A DNA stretch of 64,000 nucleotides from Firmicutes bacterium AM55-24TS (GTDB lineage: Bacteria > Bacillota > Clostridia > UBA1381): the NCBI GenBank assembly GCA_003460745.1, contig QTVU01000004.1:61803-125802 (forward strand). The letters are read 5' to 3'. The translations under genes and the position numbers were made by a program. The notes beneath the pieces are model-generated. The model saw nothing but the letters and a program-made list of their open reading frames with translations. It ran no database searches and was not told the origin of the DNA. Shown here one piece after another: positions 9,220 through 18,283 of the stretch. Positions within the stretch are counted from its first letter, which is position 1. Each line of letters opens with the position of its first letter.

Positions 9220-9233
9220 ATAAGGTACCTTAT
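9220..9233. promoter_or_regulatory. perfect 14-bp palindrome in the 5' region of the secreted protein/ABC/two-component operon
   Basis: ATAAGGTACCTTAT is self-complementary. It lies between a TATAAT-like -10 box (9262-9267, minus) and the start codon at 9177, so it would be in the leader or near the transcription start, where a repressor could act. Confidence 0.4.
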
Positions 9234-9324
9234 GATTATATTCTATCTGTTCTTTATAAACATTATATAATACAATTCTAAATAATTTATAAAACAAAAT
9301 ATAAATAAATTATAAAATCCAAAC

Positions 9325-9366
9325 AAAAAAAACCACTTGTCCAACATAACATTGAACAAGTGGTTT
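9325..9366 (-). terminator. Rho-independent terminator of the first sugar ABC operon
   Basis: On the minus strand, AAACCACTTGTTCAA and its complement form a long stem followed by a run of eight T. It lies 32 bases after the binding-protein stop. Confidence 0.85.
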
Positions 9367-9397
9367 AATATTAACTAATTAAGTCAGTCAAAATCAA

Positions 9398-10912
9398 TTA
9401 TTTCTGAACTGAATCGTCTTCTTCATAAGCCTTGTTTAGTTCGTCGATAACCTTTTGACCACCTTGTTGTAGCCATCTGTCTCTTTGAGCCTTCCACTCG
9501 TCTTCGCTGATTTGACCAACGATGAACTTAGTATTAGCCTCACTCATGATAGCGTCAAGTTGTGGACCTCTTGTTGAATATGTATCTGATACATATGGTT
9601 CAGCAGGGTTAGCAACTGTATGAAGTTTGTTTTCATCATAAACTTCCTGAATCTTTTCAGCAACGTCTGTTGCATACTTAATTTGAAGTTCTGTAGCAAC
9701 TATACCTGTTGAGAATTGGTTAAGGTCGTTATATTCTTTAGTTAGGTTAGCATCGTCCTTCTTAACTACATAACCGTCAGCGTCAAGATCATAGTTTCTG
9801 CCTTCGATACCGTAGTTCATTAGGTTTAGAGCTTCCTGTTCATTAGCCTTATCCATTACGCCAAGAATGAAGTCAAGGTCTTCTTCTGTAGCAACAGATG
9901 TCTTAGGGAATACATAGTATCCGTCATAACCTGTTGTAGGAAGTGTTCTTGGTTCTGAGCTTGCGTCCTTTGTAACGTAACCGAATACGTCAACAACTGC
10001 GTTAGGATCGATAGCTTGGATATTTTGTGCAAGTCTTCTTGCTCTGTCGGCAACGTCGATGATTACACCGGCTTTACCTGATAGGAACTGCTCATTCCAC
10101 TTATCTGATGAATATGTAGCCATATCTTGGTTGATAAGACCTTCGTTATAGCACTTGTTCATGAACTTAAGTGCCTCAAGATATTCGTCAAACATAAATG
10201 CAGGAGCAAGCTTGCCGTCCTTTATACCATACTGGTTAGGAGCGCCCATCCAAATAGCGATATTGTTAAGAGGACCGTCAAGGTAATCTGTAACGATCAT
10301 ACCGTATGTATCATTAGCGCCGTTACCGTCAGGATCCTGTTCCTTAAATGCCTTTAGTACATTATAGAAATCATCTATAGTCTTTGGCTGTTCAAGACCA
10401 AGCTTATCAAGCCAGTCTTTTCTGATTGAAACGCCGGCTCTACCAAGTTCTCTTGAACGATATACACCGTAAACTTTACCGTCGATTGATGTGTTGTGGT
10501 TTACAGTTGGATCTGTTTGAGCAAGATTTGGGAACTTTTCAGCATCTGTTAGCTTATCTGTAACATCCCAGAATGTACCTGCTCTTGAGTTCTGGATAAC
10601 GCTTGAACTTCTTGAACCAACAAGCATAACCTGTGGATATTCACCTGAACCCATAGCAGCTGTAACCTTTTCGTCATAGCTTGTTGACGGTACCCAAGTG
10701 ATATTTAGCTTTGTACCAAGAAATTCTTCAAGCTTTTGAAGAACAGGGCTGTCCGGTGATGCTGATTCTGTATTGTAAGCCTTTGTCATAACATTAATTG
10801 ATGGATTTTCCTTGTCGATAGAAACTGCTTGTTGACCGCAGCCGGCAAGTGAACCTGTAAGCATTACTGCTGCAAGTGAAACAGTAGCAATCTTCTTCCA
10901 AGTTTGTGTCAT
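9398..10912 (-). CDS. extracellular sugar-binding lipoprotein of an LplA/YtcQ-type ABC importer
   Basis: The 504-residue protein has a lipoprotein signal with lipobox LAGC (Cys25) and the size and layout of family-1 solute-binding proteins of the LplA/YtcQ group, which capture oligosaccharides outside the cell. The start has a near-perfect AAGGAGGAAA site. It is the third gene after two permeases, the standard order for this family; no dedicated ATPase is present, so a shared MsmX-like ATPase elsewhere is expected. Codon usage is richer in preferred codons than neighbouring genes, suggesting high expression. Neighbours suggest pectin-derived oligosaccharides as ligands (inference). Confidence 0.9.
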   Translation of the reverse strand: MTQTWKKIATVSLAAVMLTGSLAGCGQQAVSIDKENPSINVMTKAYNTESASPDSPVLQKLEEFLGTKLNITWVPSTSYDEKVTAAMGSGEYPQVMLVGSRSSSVIQNSRAGTFWDVTDKLTDAEKFPNLAQTDPTVNHNTSIDGKVYGVYRSRELGRAGVSIRKDWLDKLGLEQPKTIDDFYNVLKAFKEQDPDGNGANDTYGMIVTDYLDGPLNNIAIWMGAPNQYGIKDGKLAPAFMFDEYLEALKFMNKCYNEGLINQDMATYSSDKWNEQFLSGKAGVIIDVADRARRLAQNIQAIDPNAVVDVFGYVTKDASSEPRTLPTTGYDGYYVFPKTSVATEEDLDFILGVMDKANEQEALNLMNYGIEGRNYDLDADGYVVKKDDANLTKEYNDLNQFSTGIVATELQIKYATDVAEKIQEVYDENKLHTVANPAEPYVSDTYSTRGPQLDAIMSEANTKFIVGQISEDEWKAQRDRWLQQGGQKVIDELNKAYEEDDSVQK

Positions 10913-11020
10913 TGTATTTTCCTCCTTAAAAATATATATTTTTCTCTAATTAAGCGGCTATGCCGCAATAATTCATTTAAAACTACCTAAAAAATTATTT
11001 TCTTAAATTAACTCTCTTAA

Positions 11021-11902
11021 TTAACCCTTAACGGCACCGACCATAACACCTGCTGCGAAGTGCTTTTGTAGGAACGGATATACGATAAGAATAGGAACTG
11101 TACCGATAACGATAACAGCCATCTTCAATGTATCTTCCGGAATAAGTGCATTCGGGTCAGTTTGTGTTTCAGCTGTCTGCATTACGATATTTCTAAGCAC
11201 AAGCTGGAATGGGAACTTTGTTGAATCTTCAAGATATAGAAGAGCGCCAAAGTAGTTGTTCCAGTGACCAACCGCATAGAACAAACCGAATGTAGCCAAA
11301 CACGGAAGTGACAACGGAAGTGCTATCTTTATGAAGATACCAATGTCACTGCATCCGTCGATAGATGCGGCCTCTTCAAGTTCTCTAGGAAGTTCCATAA
11401 AGAAGTTTCTTACGATAATCATATTATACGCACTGATTGCACCCGGCAAAATAAGTGCTGCATATGTATCGTACATACCAAGTCCTTTAACAACCAAGAA
11501 CAACGGAATCATACCGCCGCCAAATACCATTGTGAAAAGAACCATATTAAGCAGTGGTTTTTTACCTATAAGATTTGTTCTTGAAAGACCGTATGCCATT
11601 GTCGTTGTAAAGAATAGGTTGATAAATGTACCTATTGCTGTTACACATACTGAAATTAACAATGAATGGAATACTCTTGTACCCATATCGTTCATATCAA
11701 AAATTCTTGCATAAGCGTCAAGAGTAGGACTATCAGGAATAAAGAAAATCGGTCTTGTTTGAATTTCCGCTTCAGTCGCAAAAGACGCTGCAATAACGTA
11801 TATGAAAGGTATAACCATGATAACCGCTATAAGAGTAAGTAATATGTATATTACCACATTAGCAATTATATCACCGACACTTCTTCTTTTTATACTAATC
11901 AT
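11021..11902 (-). CDS. carbohydrate ABC transporter permease, LplC/YtcP type
   Basis: This 293-residue permease has six predicted membrane helices and the EAA loop EAASIDGCSDIGIFIKIALPLS that docks on the ATPase. It ends in the family-typical FAAGVMVGAVKG. It is preceded by GAAGGAGG and follows the LplB-type permease after 20 bases. It forms the membrane channel with the product of 11923-12909. Confidence 0.93.
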   Translation of the reverse strand: MISIKRRSVGDIIANVVIYILLTLIAVIMVIPFIYVIAASFATEAEIQTRPIFFIPDSPTLDAYARIFDMNDMGTRVFHSLLISVCVTAIGTFINLFFTTTMAYGLSRTNLIGKKPLLNMVLFTMVFGGGMIPLFLVVKGLGMYDTYAALILPGAISAYNMIIVRNFFMELPRELEEAASIDGCSDIGIFIKIALPLSLPCLATFGLFYAVGHWNNYFGALLYLEDSTKFPFQLVLRNIVMQTAETQTDPNALIPEDTLKMAVIVIGTVPILIVYPFLQKHFAAGVMVGAVKG

Positions 11903-11922
11903 GTCTTATTTTCCTCCTTCTA

Positions 11923-12909
11923 TTAGAATAGACCATCCTGACCGGCCTTCTTAGCAAGACGGTTAGCTGTCTGAATACATATGATACTGATTACAGATTT
12001 AAACAAACTTACGGCAGTTGAATAACCGTAGTTACCCTGTACTCTACCTATTTGGTAAACGTATGTATCGAATGTTTCTGATGTGATTCTGTTTAGGTCA
12101 TTCTGCATAAGGATGATTTGCTCAAAACCTGTATCAAGAACGCTACCCATACGCAAGATAAACATTGTAACAACTGTGCCCATGATTGCCGGCAATGTTA
12201 TGTATATAAGCTGTTGGAAACGGGTAGCACCGTCAACAATAGCTGCCTCGTATTGTTCTACGTCAACACCTGCCAAAGCTGCAAGGAAGATGATTGTGCC
12301 CCAACCTGTTTCCTTCCAAATGTTTTGGATAAGAAGCACCCAATAAATTGCGATAGGACTTCCAAGTGCATTTAGGTTTTTACCTGTCATTGACTTTACA
12401 ATTTCATAAAGCGCACCACCGCTCATACCCTCCATTGACGGAGTCTTAACAAGCATGAATGTGATAGATGCGATGACAACCATTGATACAAAGTGAGGTA
12501 CATAAACAAGTGTTTGAAGAACTTTCTTATACCATTGTACTTTGATTTCATTAAGTAAAAGTGCCAAAATAATCGGCAACGGGAAGAAGAATATAATGTT
12601 CATTCCCGAAATGATTAGAGTGTTTCTCAATAGTTGCAAGAAACTTGAGTCTGTAAAGAAGTTCTTGAAGTTATCAAAACCAATCCAACCGTTAAAGAAG
12701 TTTGAACCGAAGAACGGAATTCCTGCGTAGTAATCTTTGAAAGAAATAAGAATACCCCACATCGGAACAATCTTAAAGATTATAAAATACAAAAAGCCGG
12801 GCAATAATAATAAGTACATCCACTTATCTCTCTTTATTTGTGCCCATCTTTTTTGTTTCGCCTCTGCTTTCTCCTCAGGTGAAAGCACGACTTTCTGAGC
12901 TTTAGCCAT
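11923..12909 (-). CDS. carbohydrate ABC transporter permease, LplB/YteP type
   Basis: This 328-residue permease has a long basic cytoplasmic N-terminus (KQKRWAQIKRDKWMYLLLLP), six helices and the EAA loop YEAAIVDGATRFQQLIYITLPA. It is the first gene of the importer operon. A promoter is seen at 13019-13047, leaving a leader of roughly 100 bases. The ribosome site is AGGGAGGG. Confidence 0.93.
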   Translation of the reverse strand: MAKAQKVVLSPEEKAEAKQKRWAQIKRDKWMYLLLLPGFLYFIIFKIVPMWGILISFKDYYAGIPFFGSNFFNGWIGFDNFKNFFTDSSFLQLLRNTLIISGMNIIFFFPLPIILALLLNEIKVQWYKKVLQTLVYVPHFVSMVVIASITFMLVKTPSMEGMSGGALYEIVKSMTGKNLNALGSPIAIYWVLLIQNIWKETGWGTIIFLAALAGVDVEQYEAAIVDGATRFQQLIYITLPAIMGTVVTMFILRMGSVLDTGFEQIILMQNDLNRITSETFDTYVYQIGRVQGNYGYSTAVSLFKSVISIICIQTANRLAKKAGQDGLF

Positions 12910-13018
12910 AGTAGACCCTCCCTAAAAAAGTTTACTGTTGTTGTTTCAAGTCAATCGAAATCAGCAGAAACCGGGCAAGTATCCGCAAATTGCACAAAGA
13001 CTAAAAACTGATAAATAT

Positions 13019-13047
13019 ATTATAGCTTATTTAATTAACTTTTGCAA
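13019..13047 (-). promoter_or_regulatory. sigma-A-like promoter of the first sugar ABC operon
   Basis: TTGCAA (13042-13047), a 17-base spacer and TATAAT (13019-13024) on the minus strand. Confidence 0.65.
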
Positions 13048-13222
13048 TAGATTTTGTGAATAAATTGCAAAAATTATTAATTTTTTTTGTGGTTTTGTAT
13101 AAATTCACCACTCAAATTATGTTTTCGCACAAATATATTTAAAACGGTATTACCTATAATACCACTTTAACCATTTAAAAGTCCATAAAAAAATCAGTGG
13201 TTTTTTGTTCAATTTAACGATA

Positions 13223-13254
13223 AAAAAATGACGGATTTTAGTCCGTCATTTTTA
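13223..13254 (-). terminator. terminator of the GH105 gene
   Basis: AAAATGACGGA pairs with TCCGTCATTTT around a 6-base loop; on the minus strand it ends in a run of seven T. Confidence 0.85.
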
Positions 13255-13277
13255 TTTGTTGATTATGACTAAAAGTT

Positions 13278-15428
13278 TTATTCGGCTAAGAATTTGTTAA
13301 GTCTTATAACTTCGATACCCGCAAGCATAACAATACCTGTACCGTGTGTATCGTTTAAGTTCCATCCAAGCTCATACTTATAATAGTCGGCAATAAACGA
13401 GAACTCACTTCCGCGGCATACGCCGTATACGTTACCGTTTGAGTCAACACTTGTCTTAGAAATACCTTTCCAAGCCTTGTATATAGCCTTAACGTACTTT
13501 TCAGGATTCTTTAACCAACCGAAACGAATACCTCTTGAGAACGCATATATGAACATTGATGTACAAGATGTTTCAGGATATGATTCATGGTCGTTAAGTA
13601 CCTGGTGCCACATTCCCTCATCGTCCTGCAATGCAAGATAACCCTCGCATAAAGTGTTAAGGAATTCAATAAGGTCGTTTCTCTTTGGATGGTCCTCCGG
13701 AAGAACTTCAAGCAATTCTGTCATTGAGAACACTACCCAACCGTTACCGCGTCCCCAAGGAACGTTTGTCTTTGAATCATATTTAAAGTCATAAACGTGT
13801 GACATAATCTTTTCTTCCGGCATAAACAAACGTTTCTTAAAGCCGAAGAACTGATTTGCCGCATCGTCAAGATATTTTTGGTCGCCTGTAAACTGTGAAT
13901 ATCTCACAAGGAACGGAACTGACATATACAAATCGTCCGCCCACATAGTCATATTATGGAAGTGGTGCATCATTTCCTTACGGAAGAATGTACCGTCCTC
14001 AAGTCTTGACTGGTGGTTGTAAATATAATCACCGACATAATCGGCAACTTTCTTTACGTCACGAAGTCCAAGATACTTGTTTACTTCAAGCATCATTGAC
14101 GCAAACGAACCGCAGTCGTCAAGGCTGTCGATACTTGTAAGCAAGTTGTGTATACTCGTAGCACCGCCGTACTGCTCTTTATCCCAAAGTGCATATTCAA
14201 GCGTATCAATACATAATTGAACGTGGTCTTTTATGTAATTCTTTATATCTTCCGAACCGATTGCAATGGCTGTATGAAGAAGTCCGTACATTGTAACACC
14301 CAATGGGTAGTTCCAACGACCGAACAGTGTATTTTCGTTATACGGTCTTACAAACGTATCAGGTGCGTCCAATCTCCAATATGTAGCAGGCTCACCGACA
14401 ATGTGAAGCATATCAGACGCAGTGTCAAACGGAAATTCAAAATCGTTTACGAATGTACCGATATACATCCATACGTCATCTGTACCCTTAACTCTTGCCG
14501 CATTTTCAAATTCAACAGTGTCACATTCAAGTGTGTAACCCCAGTCACTGCCGTTGCAAATGCACTTTACATATATGTCATATGTGCCAAGAGGAAGTGT
14601 AGCGTCAAAAGTTTCTTTGCCGCCTTTTGTCTTGAACACTTCTTTCTTATCTATATACACAACTGTTTCACCCTTTGTATCAAGAGTAAACTTGTGTGTT
14701 GTGTTGTTAATATCGTCAGCAAATACCTTTGTGTAACCTACTGCGTATTGACCGTTAGGTGTACCGAACATACGAGTCAGCTGACCTTTTTTCATTTCGT
14801 CGTCAGACCAGTTTATTACAGGATAAAGCTTTTTGTCAAAATTCTTTTCGCTCATACCGATTTCAAAGTCAGGTACATAATCGTCCGGAACAAGTTCTGT
14901 AAATACAAAACCCTCTTGACCGTCACGTTCCTTTGTCGGCATAAGTGTGTACATATCCCACTTACCGATCCATGTGCCGAACTGACCGCCGAAGCCCGCC
15001 TTTGTCTTTTTGAACTGAATTCTGATGTCGTTCCAGCCTTCTTCAACGTCCATAAATACACGCGTTGAAGTTTCGGAATATCTCTCTTTGAAAATATCAG
15101 ACTTATATGCAACTTCGCCGTTTACATATACAACCATAGGTCCGAAACAGTTTATATCCCAACCGAATGAAGATTTACCGGCTGAATAGAACTTTGTGAA
15201 TGCCCATACACATTCCTTATCCTTGCTGTCAGGGAAAATCTTATTGAAATCAACAAGGTATCTGTAATCGGTTGTACGAACGATACCGTTGTTTGTGTAT
15301 GCACGATAATAAAGTCCGTGCTTTAGATTTTGTCCCATATATCTGTATGCAAGCGATGAAATTATTGCCTGCGGGTCAGTGCCCTCGTAAGCGTTAATGC
15401 TTTGACTGTCATCAAAATAATAACCCAT
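13278..15428 (-). CDS. GH105-family unsaturated rhamnogalacturonyl/galacturonyl hydrolase with N-terminal extension
   Basis: The C-terminal half (about 350-710) is an (alpha/alpha)6-barrel hydrolase of the GH88/GH105 (YteR/YesR) kind: MTMWADDLYMSVPFL carries the expected catalytic Asp, with GRGNGWV and YPETSCTSMF further on. These enzymes remove the unsaturated uronic acid left by pectate or rhamnogalacturonan lyases. The family is usually about 370 residues; this one has 716, with an extra N-terminal half that looks like beta-sandwich domains (FGPMVVYVNGE, GWNDIRIQFKK). There is no signal peptide, so it should act in the cytoplasm on imported oligomers. It has its own promoter and terminator. 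Confidence 0.88.
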   Translation of the reverse strand: MGYYFDDSQSINAYEGTDPQAIISSLAYRYMGQNLKHGLYYRAYTNNGIVRTTDYRYLVDFNKIFPDSKDKECVWAFTKFYSAGKSSFGWDINCFGPMVVYVNGEVAYKSDIFKERYSETSTRVFMDVEEGWNDIRIQFKKTKAGFGGQFGTWIGKWDMYTLMPTKERDGQEGFVFTELVPDDYVPDFEIGMSEKNFDKKLYPVINWSDDEMKKGQLTRMFGTPNGQYAVGYTKVFADDINNTTHKFTLDTKGETVVYIDKKEVFKTKGGKETFDATLPLGTYDIYVKCICNGSDWGYTLECDTVEFENAARVKGTDDVWMYIGTFVNDFEFPFDTASDMLHIVGEPATYWRLDAPDTFVRPYNENTLFGRWNYPLGVTMYGLLHTAIAIGSEDIKNYIKDHVQLCIDTLEYALWDKEQYGGATSIHNLLTSIDSLDDCGSFASMMLEVNKYLGLRDVKKVADYVGDYIYNHQSRLEDGTFFRKEMMHHFHNMTMWADDLYMSVPFLVRYSQFTGDQKYLDDAANQFFGFKKRLFMPEEKIMSHVYDFKYDSKTNVPWGRGNGWVVFSMTELLEVLPEDHPKRNDLIEFLNTLCEGYLALQDDEGMWHQVLNDHESYPETSCTSMFIYAFSRGIRFGWLKNPEKYVKAIYKAWKGISKTSVDSNGNVYGVCRGSEFSFIADYYKYELGWNLNDTHGTGIVMLAGIEVIRLNKFLAE

Positions 15429-15464
15429 TTTACTACTCTCCTTAAAAACTTTTCTTATTAGTTT

Positions 15465-15494
15465 ATTATATCATTATCCTTTATTGCTTGTCAA
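15465..15494 (-). promoter_or_regulatory. promoter of the GH105 gene
   Basis: TTGACA (15489-15494), an 18-base spacer and TATAAT (15465-15470) on the minus strand, just after the metallopeptidase stop. Confidence 0.7.
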
Positions 15495-15519
15495 TTAAAA
15501 ATCAGTTGTTTTGGTTTTA

Positions 15520-17493
15520 TTATTCGGTGTATATTAAAACGGTGTTCGTTTCTTCGTCATAGTCAACATTAATCCCAAGCACCTTGTTTTCGGCAAGTCC
15601 CCTGAGTAAGAAACAGTTATAACCGTTTACAAAAATCATTCCTCCGAAACGCACATTTTCACCGTTACGACAAAGCGAATATGTTCCGGCGGCTTTTTGT
15701 CCGGCGGTTTTAACCTCCGCAATTTCATCTGTATCATTTTCGTTAGCCGTATACGGCTTACCAGTTACAATGTTGATTTTACCAACAGTTTCATCATATT
15801 CCACATCAAATTGACTGCTTGTACCGTTTAACAACTTTGCAAGGTCACGAATTTTTATATAGTTAAATCCGCCTCTGTTATACGCAATCAATTTTTGAGT
15901 TTCTCCGCCGTTTACAGATACTTTTTGTTCGGTAGGAAAAACCTTTCCCAAATATGTACCGTTTTCAAAATAATCAAGTGCCGTATCATAATCAATGCCA
16001 TATTCTGTTTTGAAAATATCATTTGTAATGCTCTTTAAATATTCGGCGGCATTGTCATCAAACGCACTGACAAGTCCGAGTTTTTCGGTTACTTCCTCGT
16101 ATGTATCACCCTCACAATCACAAGCCTCAAAATATTTGTCTATACCCGCTTGCTTGTCCTTTAAGAAAATATCATATACCTGTATCGCATTAAACATAGT
16201 CAGCGAATATCCTAAGTAAGTACCCGGATTTGTAAAACAAAATTGGCACGTTTTATACCATTCCTCACCGAACTGATTTGTAAGCGCCTTGTCCAAATCT
16301 TCGTCGCTCATTTTAAGTACATTATCATTATATAACGAATTTTCAAAGTATGCCATTGTTGCACTCGTGACTATTTGAAAACAAGATACAAGAGTATCAA
16401 ACTTCATTGCACCTGCATTATCTCCGTATATTTCATCATAATAATCAGTTGCAATAAGTTCAAACATCTGCGAATCAAATTCAACTATCGGCGAACTATG
16501 AGCTGTTCCGAAATAATAATCTTCACTGTCTACTTCTTTCCCGAAAAAATTTTGATAATGTCCGAATTCGTGTATAAGCGTTCTCATAACATCATTGTCG
16601 CCAAATGCCAAAATTTCGGAATCTTCACTTCCGATTAATCGGAATGTAACTCCTGCAACATCTTTTTCGTTGTCATCATAAAAACACAAATTGTTTTTAA
16701 CCATATAGTCATATGCTTTTTTCAAATGCTCGTTAATCTCACCCACAAATGCAAGTTTTTTAATAGGATTGTCAATATTATTTTCGCCTTTAATCTCTGT
16801 CAATCCGAGATGCGCTCCGTAATTGTTGAATTTATTCACATAATACCTATAATCAGCAATACTATTGCAATAGTTGATGATTTTATGTAATCTTTCAGCA
16901 GTTTCTTCATCTAATTCTTCATCGTTCTTATTATGTGCAATCACTTCTTTAAGCAGACTTGCAAACTCCTTGCCGTCCGCATTTTTATTTAGAAGCTCAT
17001 AATATCTGTCATTAAACTCTTTCGCCGCCATATCTGCTATGCCGCTCATATTTTGGACTTTTTCGGTTTTGTCATCGCCCCAATACTTTTTAAATTCATC
17101 AGCATATTTACTTTCAAGAATTGACTTTACCAGCTCATCAATCTTTTCTCTGTATTCGGTACACTCGTTGTAATTTTTATTAAGCTCGTCCCTCGTAGAT
17201 GTCACATTCATACCATTATTAAGCTTTTCGGTTTCTGCCCAATTTAATGTCATAATGTCCGATATTTCTACCGACAAATCCATCAATGATTTATAATCTT
17301 CAAATACCTTATCATAATTGTTCGATTTCTTCAAATCGCTTTCAAACGCTTCGATAGCCTTGTCCGCCTTTACCGTATCTACCGCCATTGTCCTCTGTTC
17401 AAACGGTATGTCCGACGGTGCGGCAAGCACCGCAGCACCTGCACTCACTGTCATTGACAGAGCCAATAAAATTGATATAATTCTCTTTTTCAT
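15520..17493 (-). CDS. secreted M3-like zinc metallopeptidase with C-terminal stalk domain
   Basis: This 657-residue protein has a signal peptide (about 1-24, cleaved near LAA-PSD) and a mainly helical region with HEFGH (308-312). Glu338, in SSPIVEFDSQ, is 26 residues further and suits the third zinc ligand of M3/oligoendopeptidase-type gluzincins. The C-terminus (about 535-657) is a copper-amine-oxidase-N-like stalk domain (VSVNGGETQKLIAYN, NYIKIRDLAKLL), the same module as in the protein at 33967-34932. It probably acts outside the cell on peptides or cell-wall proteins; the substrate is unknown. No clear terminator separates it from the GH105 promoter. Confidence 0.8.
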   Translation of the reverse strand: MKKRIISILLALSMTVSAGAAVLAAPSDIPFEQRTMAVDTVKADKAIEAFESDLKKSNNYDKVFEDYKSLMDLSVEISDIMTLNWAETEKLNNGMNVTSTRDELNKNYNECTEYREKIDELVKSILESKYADEFKKYWGDDKTEKVQNMSGIADMAAKEFNDRYYELLNKNADGKEFASLLKEVIAHNKNDEELDEETAERLHKIINYCNSIADYRYYVNKFNNYGAHLGLTEIKGENNIDNPIKKLAFVGEINEHLKKAYDYMVKNNLCFYDDNEKDVAGVTFRLIGSEDSEILAFGDNDVMRTLIHEFGHYQNFFGKEVDSEDYYFGTAHSSPIVEFDSQMFELIATDYYDEIYGDNAGAMKFDTLVSCFQIVTSATMAYFENSLYNDNVLKMSDEDLDKALTNQFGEEWYKTCQFCFTNPGTYLGYSLTMFNAIQVYDIFLKDKQAGIDKYFEACDCEGDTYEEVTEKLGLVSAFDDNAAEYLKSITNDIFKTEYGIDYDTALDYFENGTYLGKVFPTEQKVSVNGGETQKLIAYNRGGFNYIKIRDLAKLLNGTSSQFDVEYDETVGKINIVTGKPYTANENDTDEIAEVKTAGQKAAGTYSLCRNGENVRFGGMIFVNGYNCFLLRGLAENKVLGINVDYDEETNTVLIYTE

Positions 17494-17504
17494 AAAATTC
17501 CCTC

Positions 17505-17861
17505 CTAATAATTCTGTTTATTTTTGTCCCGACCGTCTATCAGTTCTTTTGTTTCTTCAAAAAATATACCCTCACTTGCCCAGCTAAACTTTGTAAACAC
17601 CGAAAACGGTTTTATTTTTCTTCGACTTTTTACGGCTATCATATACACCATAAAGCAAAACCACCAGCAGAAAAATTCTACACCGAACACCAAGTGGTCT
17701 TTAGGCAAAAATGGTACATAAAGCGGTGCAAACGGTATTTTCACATCGGTACAATACAAGTAATACCCATATTTAGATATACACGACGTTGATAACAGTA
17801 ACACCATTGAAATCACCCAGCCGCTTAAAAAGCCTATCATTATATGTAACCAGTCACGCAC
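17505..17861 (-). CDS. small membrane protein in a PadR module, unknown function
   Basis: The 118-residue protein has two or three hydrophobic segments (about 5-28, 45-55 and 60-77) and a polar C-terminal tail of about 40 residues. The assigned start is a GTG at 17861 with only a poor ribosome site (GAGGACGG, far upstream); an ATG at 17840 is possible. It is third in the operon with the PadR regulator and the HAAS-type protein and ends 11 bases before the metallopeptidase start, so all four may be co-transcribed. Confidence 0.6.
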   Translation of the reverse strand: MRDWLHIMIGFLSGWVISMVLLLSTSCISKYGYYLYCTDVKIPFAPLYVPFLPKDHLVFGVEFFCWWFCFMVYMIAVKSRRKIKPFSVFTKFSWASEGIFFEETKELIDGRDKNKQNY

Positions 17862-17869
17862 CGATATTT

Positions 17870-18283
17870 TCAGCCGTCCTCGTCTAAGTAGAAGAAATTC
17901 ACCAAACCAAGCAATACAATCAGCATAATAACAGTGGCAGTTTCATAACCTCTTAAATTTATCGTTCTGTTTTGAATTTTATATATAAGCGGATATGCCG
18001 TATAAACGATTAACGTCACAATACCCGACCATATTGCAAGACCGAATTTGTTGTCAAACGGCATACGATACTGACGGTTTAATTCTTCGCCTATTTCCGT
18101 TGCATTACCCAATTTTGAAAGCGACATATTCACCGCCGCTTCGTGACCTCTGCTGAATTTTTCAAATTCAAACACCGCTTCATCTATATGATTTTTAAAT
18201 TCCTCACGTATTTCGCTGTGCATTGTTCTATACTTCACACTTGCACATATTTTGTCAAGAAAGTCATTGATTCTGTCACTCAT
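17870..18283 (-). CDS. HAAS/permease-prefix-domain membrane protein
   Basis: Residues 1-75 resemble the short helical domain (permease prefix domain 1, DUF1700/HAAS type) that is often encoded next to PadR regulators: INDFLDKIC, IREEFKNHIDEA, LSKLGNATEIGEELN. Two membrane helices follow (about 80-100 and 115-135). Its ATG overlaps the end of padR by eight bases, so translation is coupled. The role is probably as an anti-regulatory or signalling partner of PadR (inference). Confidence 0.75.
   Translation of the reverse strand: MSDRINDFLDKICASVKYRTMHSEIREEFKNHIDEAVFEFEKFSRGHEAAVNMSLSKLGNATEIGEELNRQYRMPFDNKFGLAIWSGIVTLIVYTAYPLIYKIQNRTINLRGYETATVIMLIVLLGLVNFFYLDEDG

Larger units (their letters stand above)
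12910..13277. other. intergenic region upstream of the first sugar ABC operon
   Basis: No gene is seen in these 368 bases. They hold the promoter of the importer (13019-13047), AT-rich tracts, a perfect hairpin GGTATTA-CCTA-TAATACC (13146-13163) that could be an operator upstream of the promoter, and the terminator of the GH105 gene (13223-13254). Confidence 0.6.

Noticed and set aside
12910..13277. CcpA (cre) site upstream of the sugar-importer operon
   Set aside because: No sequence close to the cre consensus was found near the promoter.
14217..15068. Long open frame (283 codons, very Cys-rich) opposite the GH105 gene
   Set aside because: It is the antisense shadow of a clearly real gene, without ribosome site or known domains; the Cys content comes from the codon pattern of the other strand.
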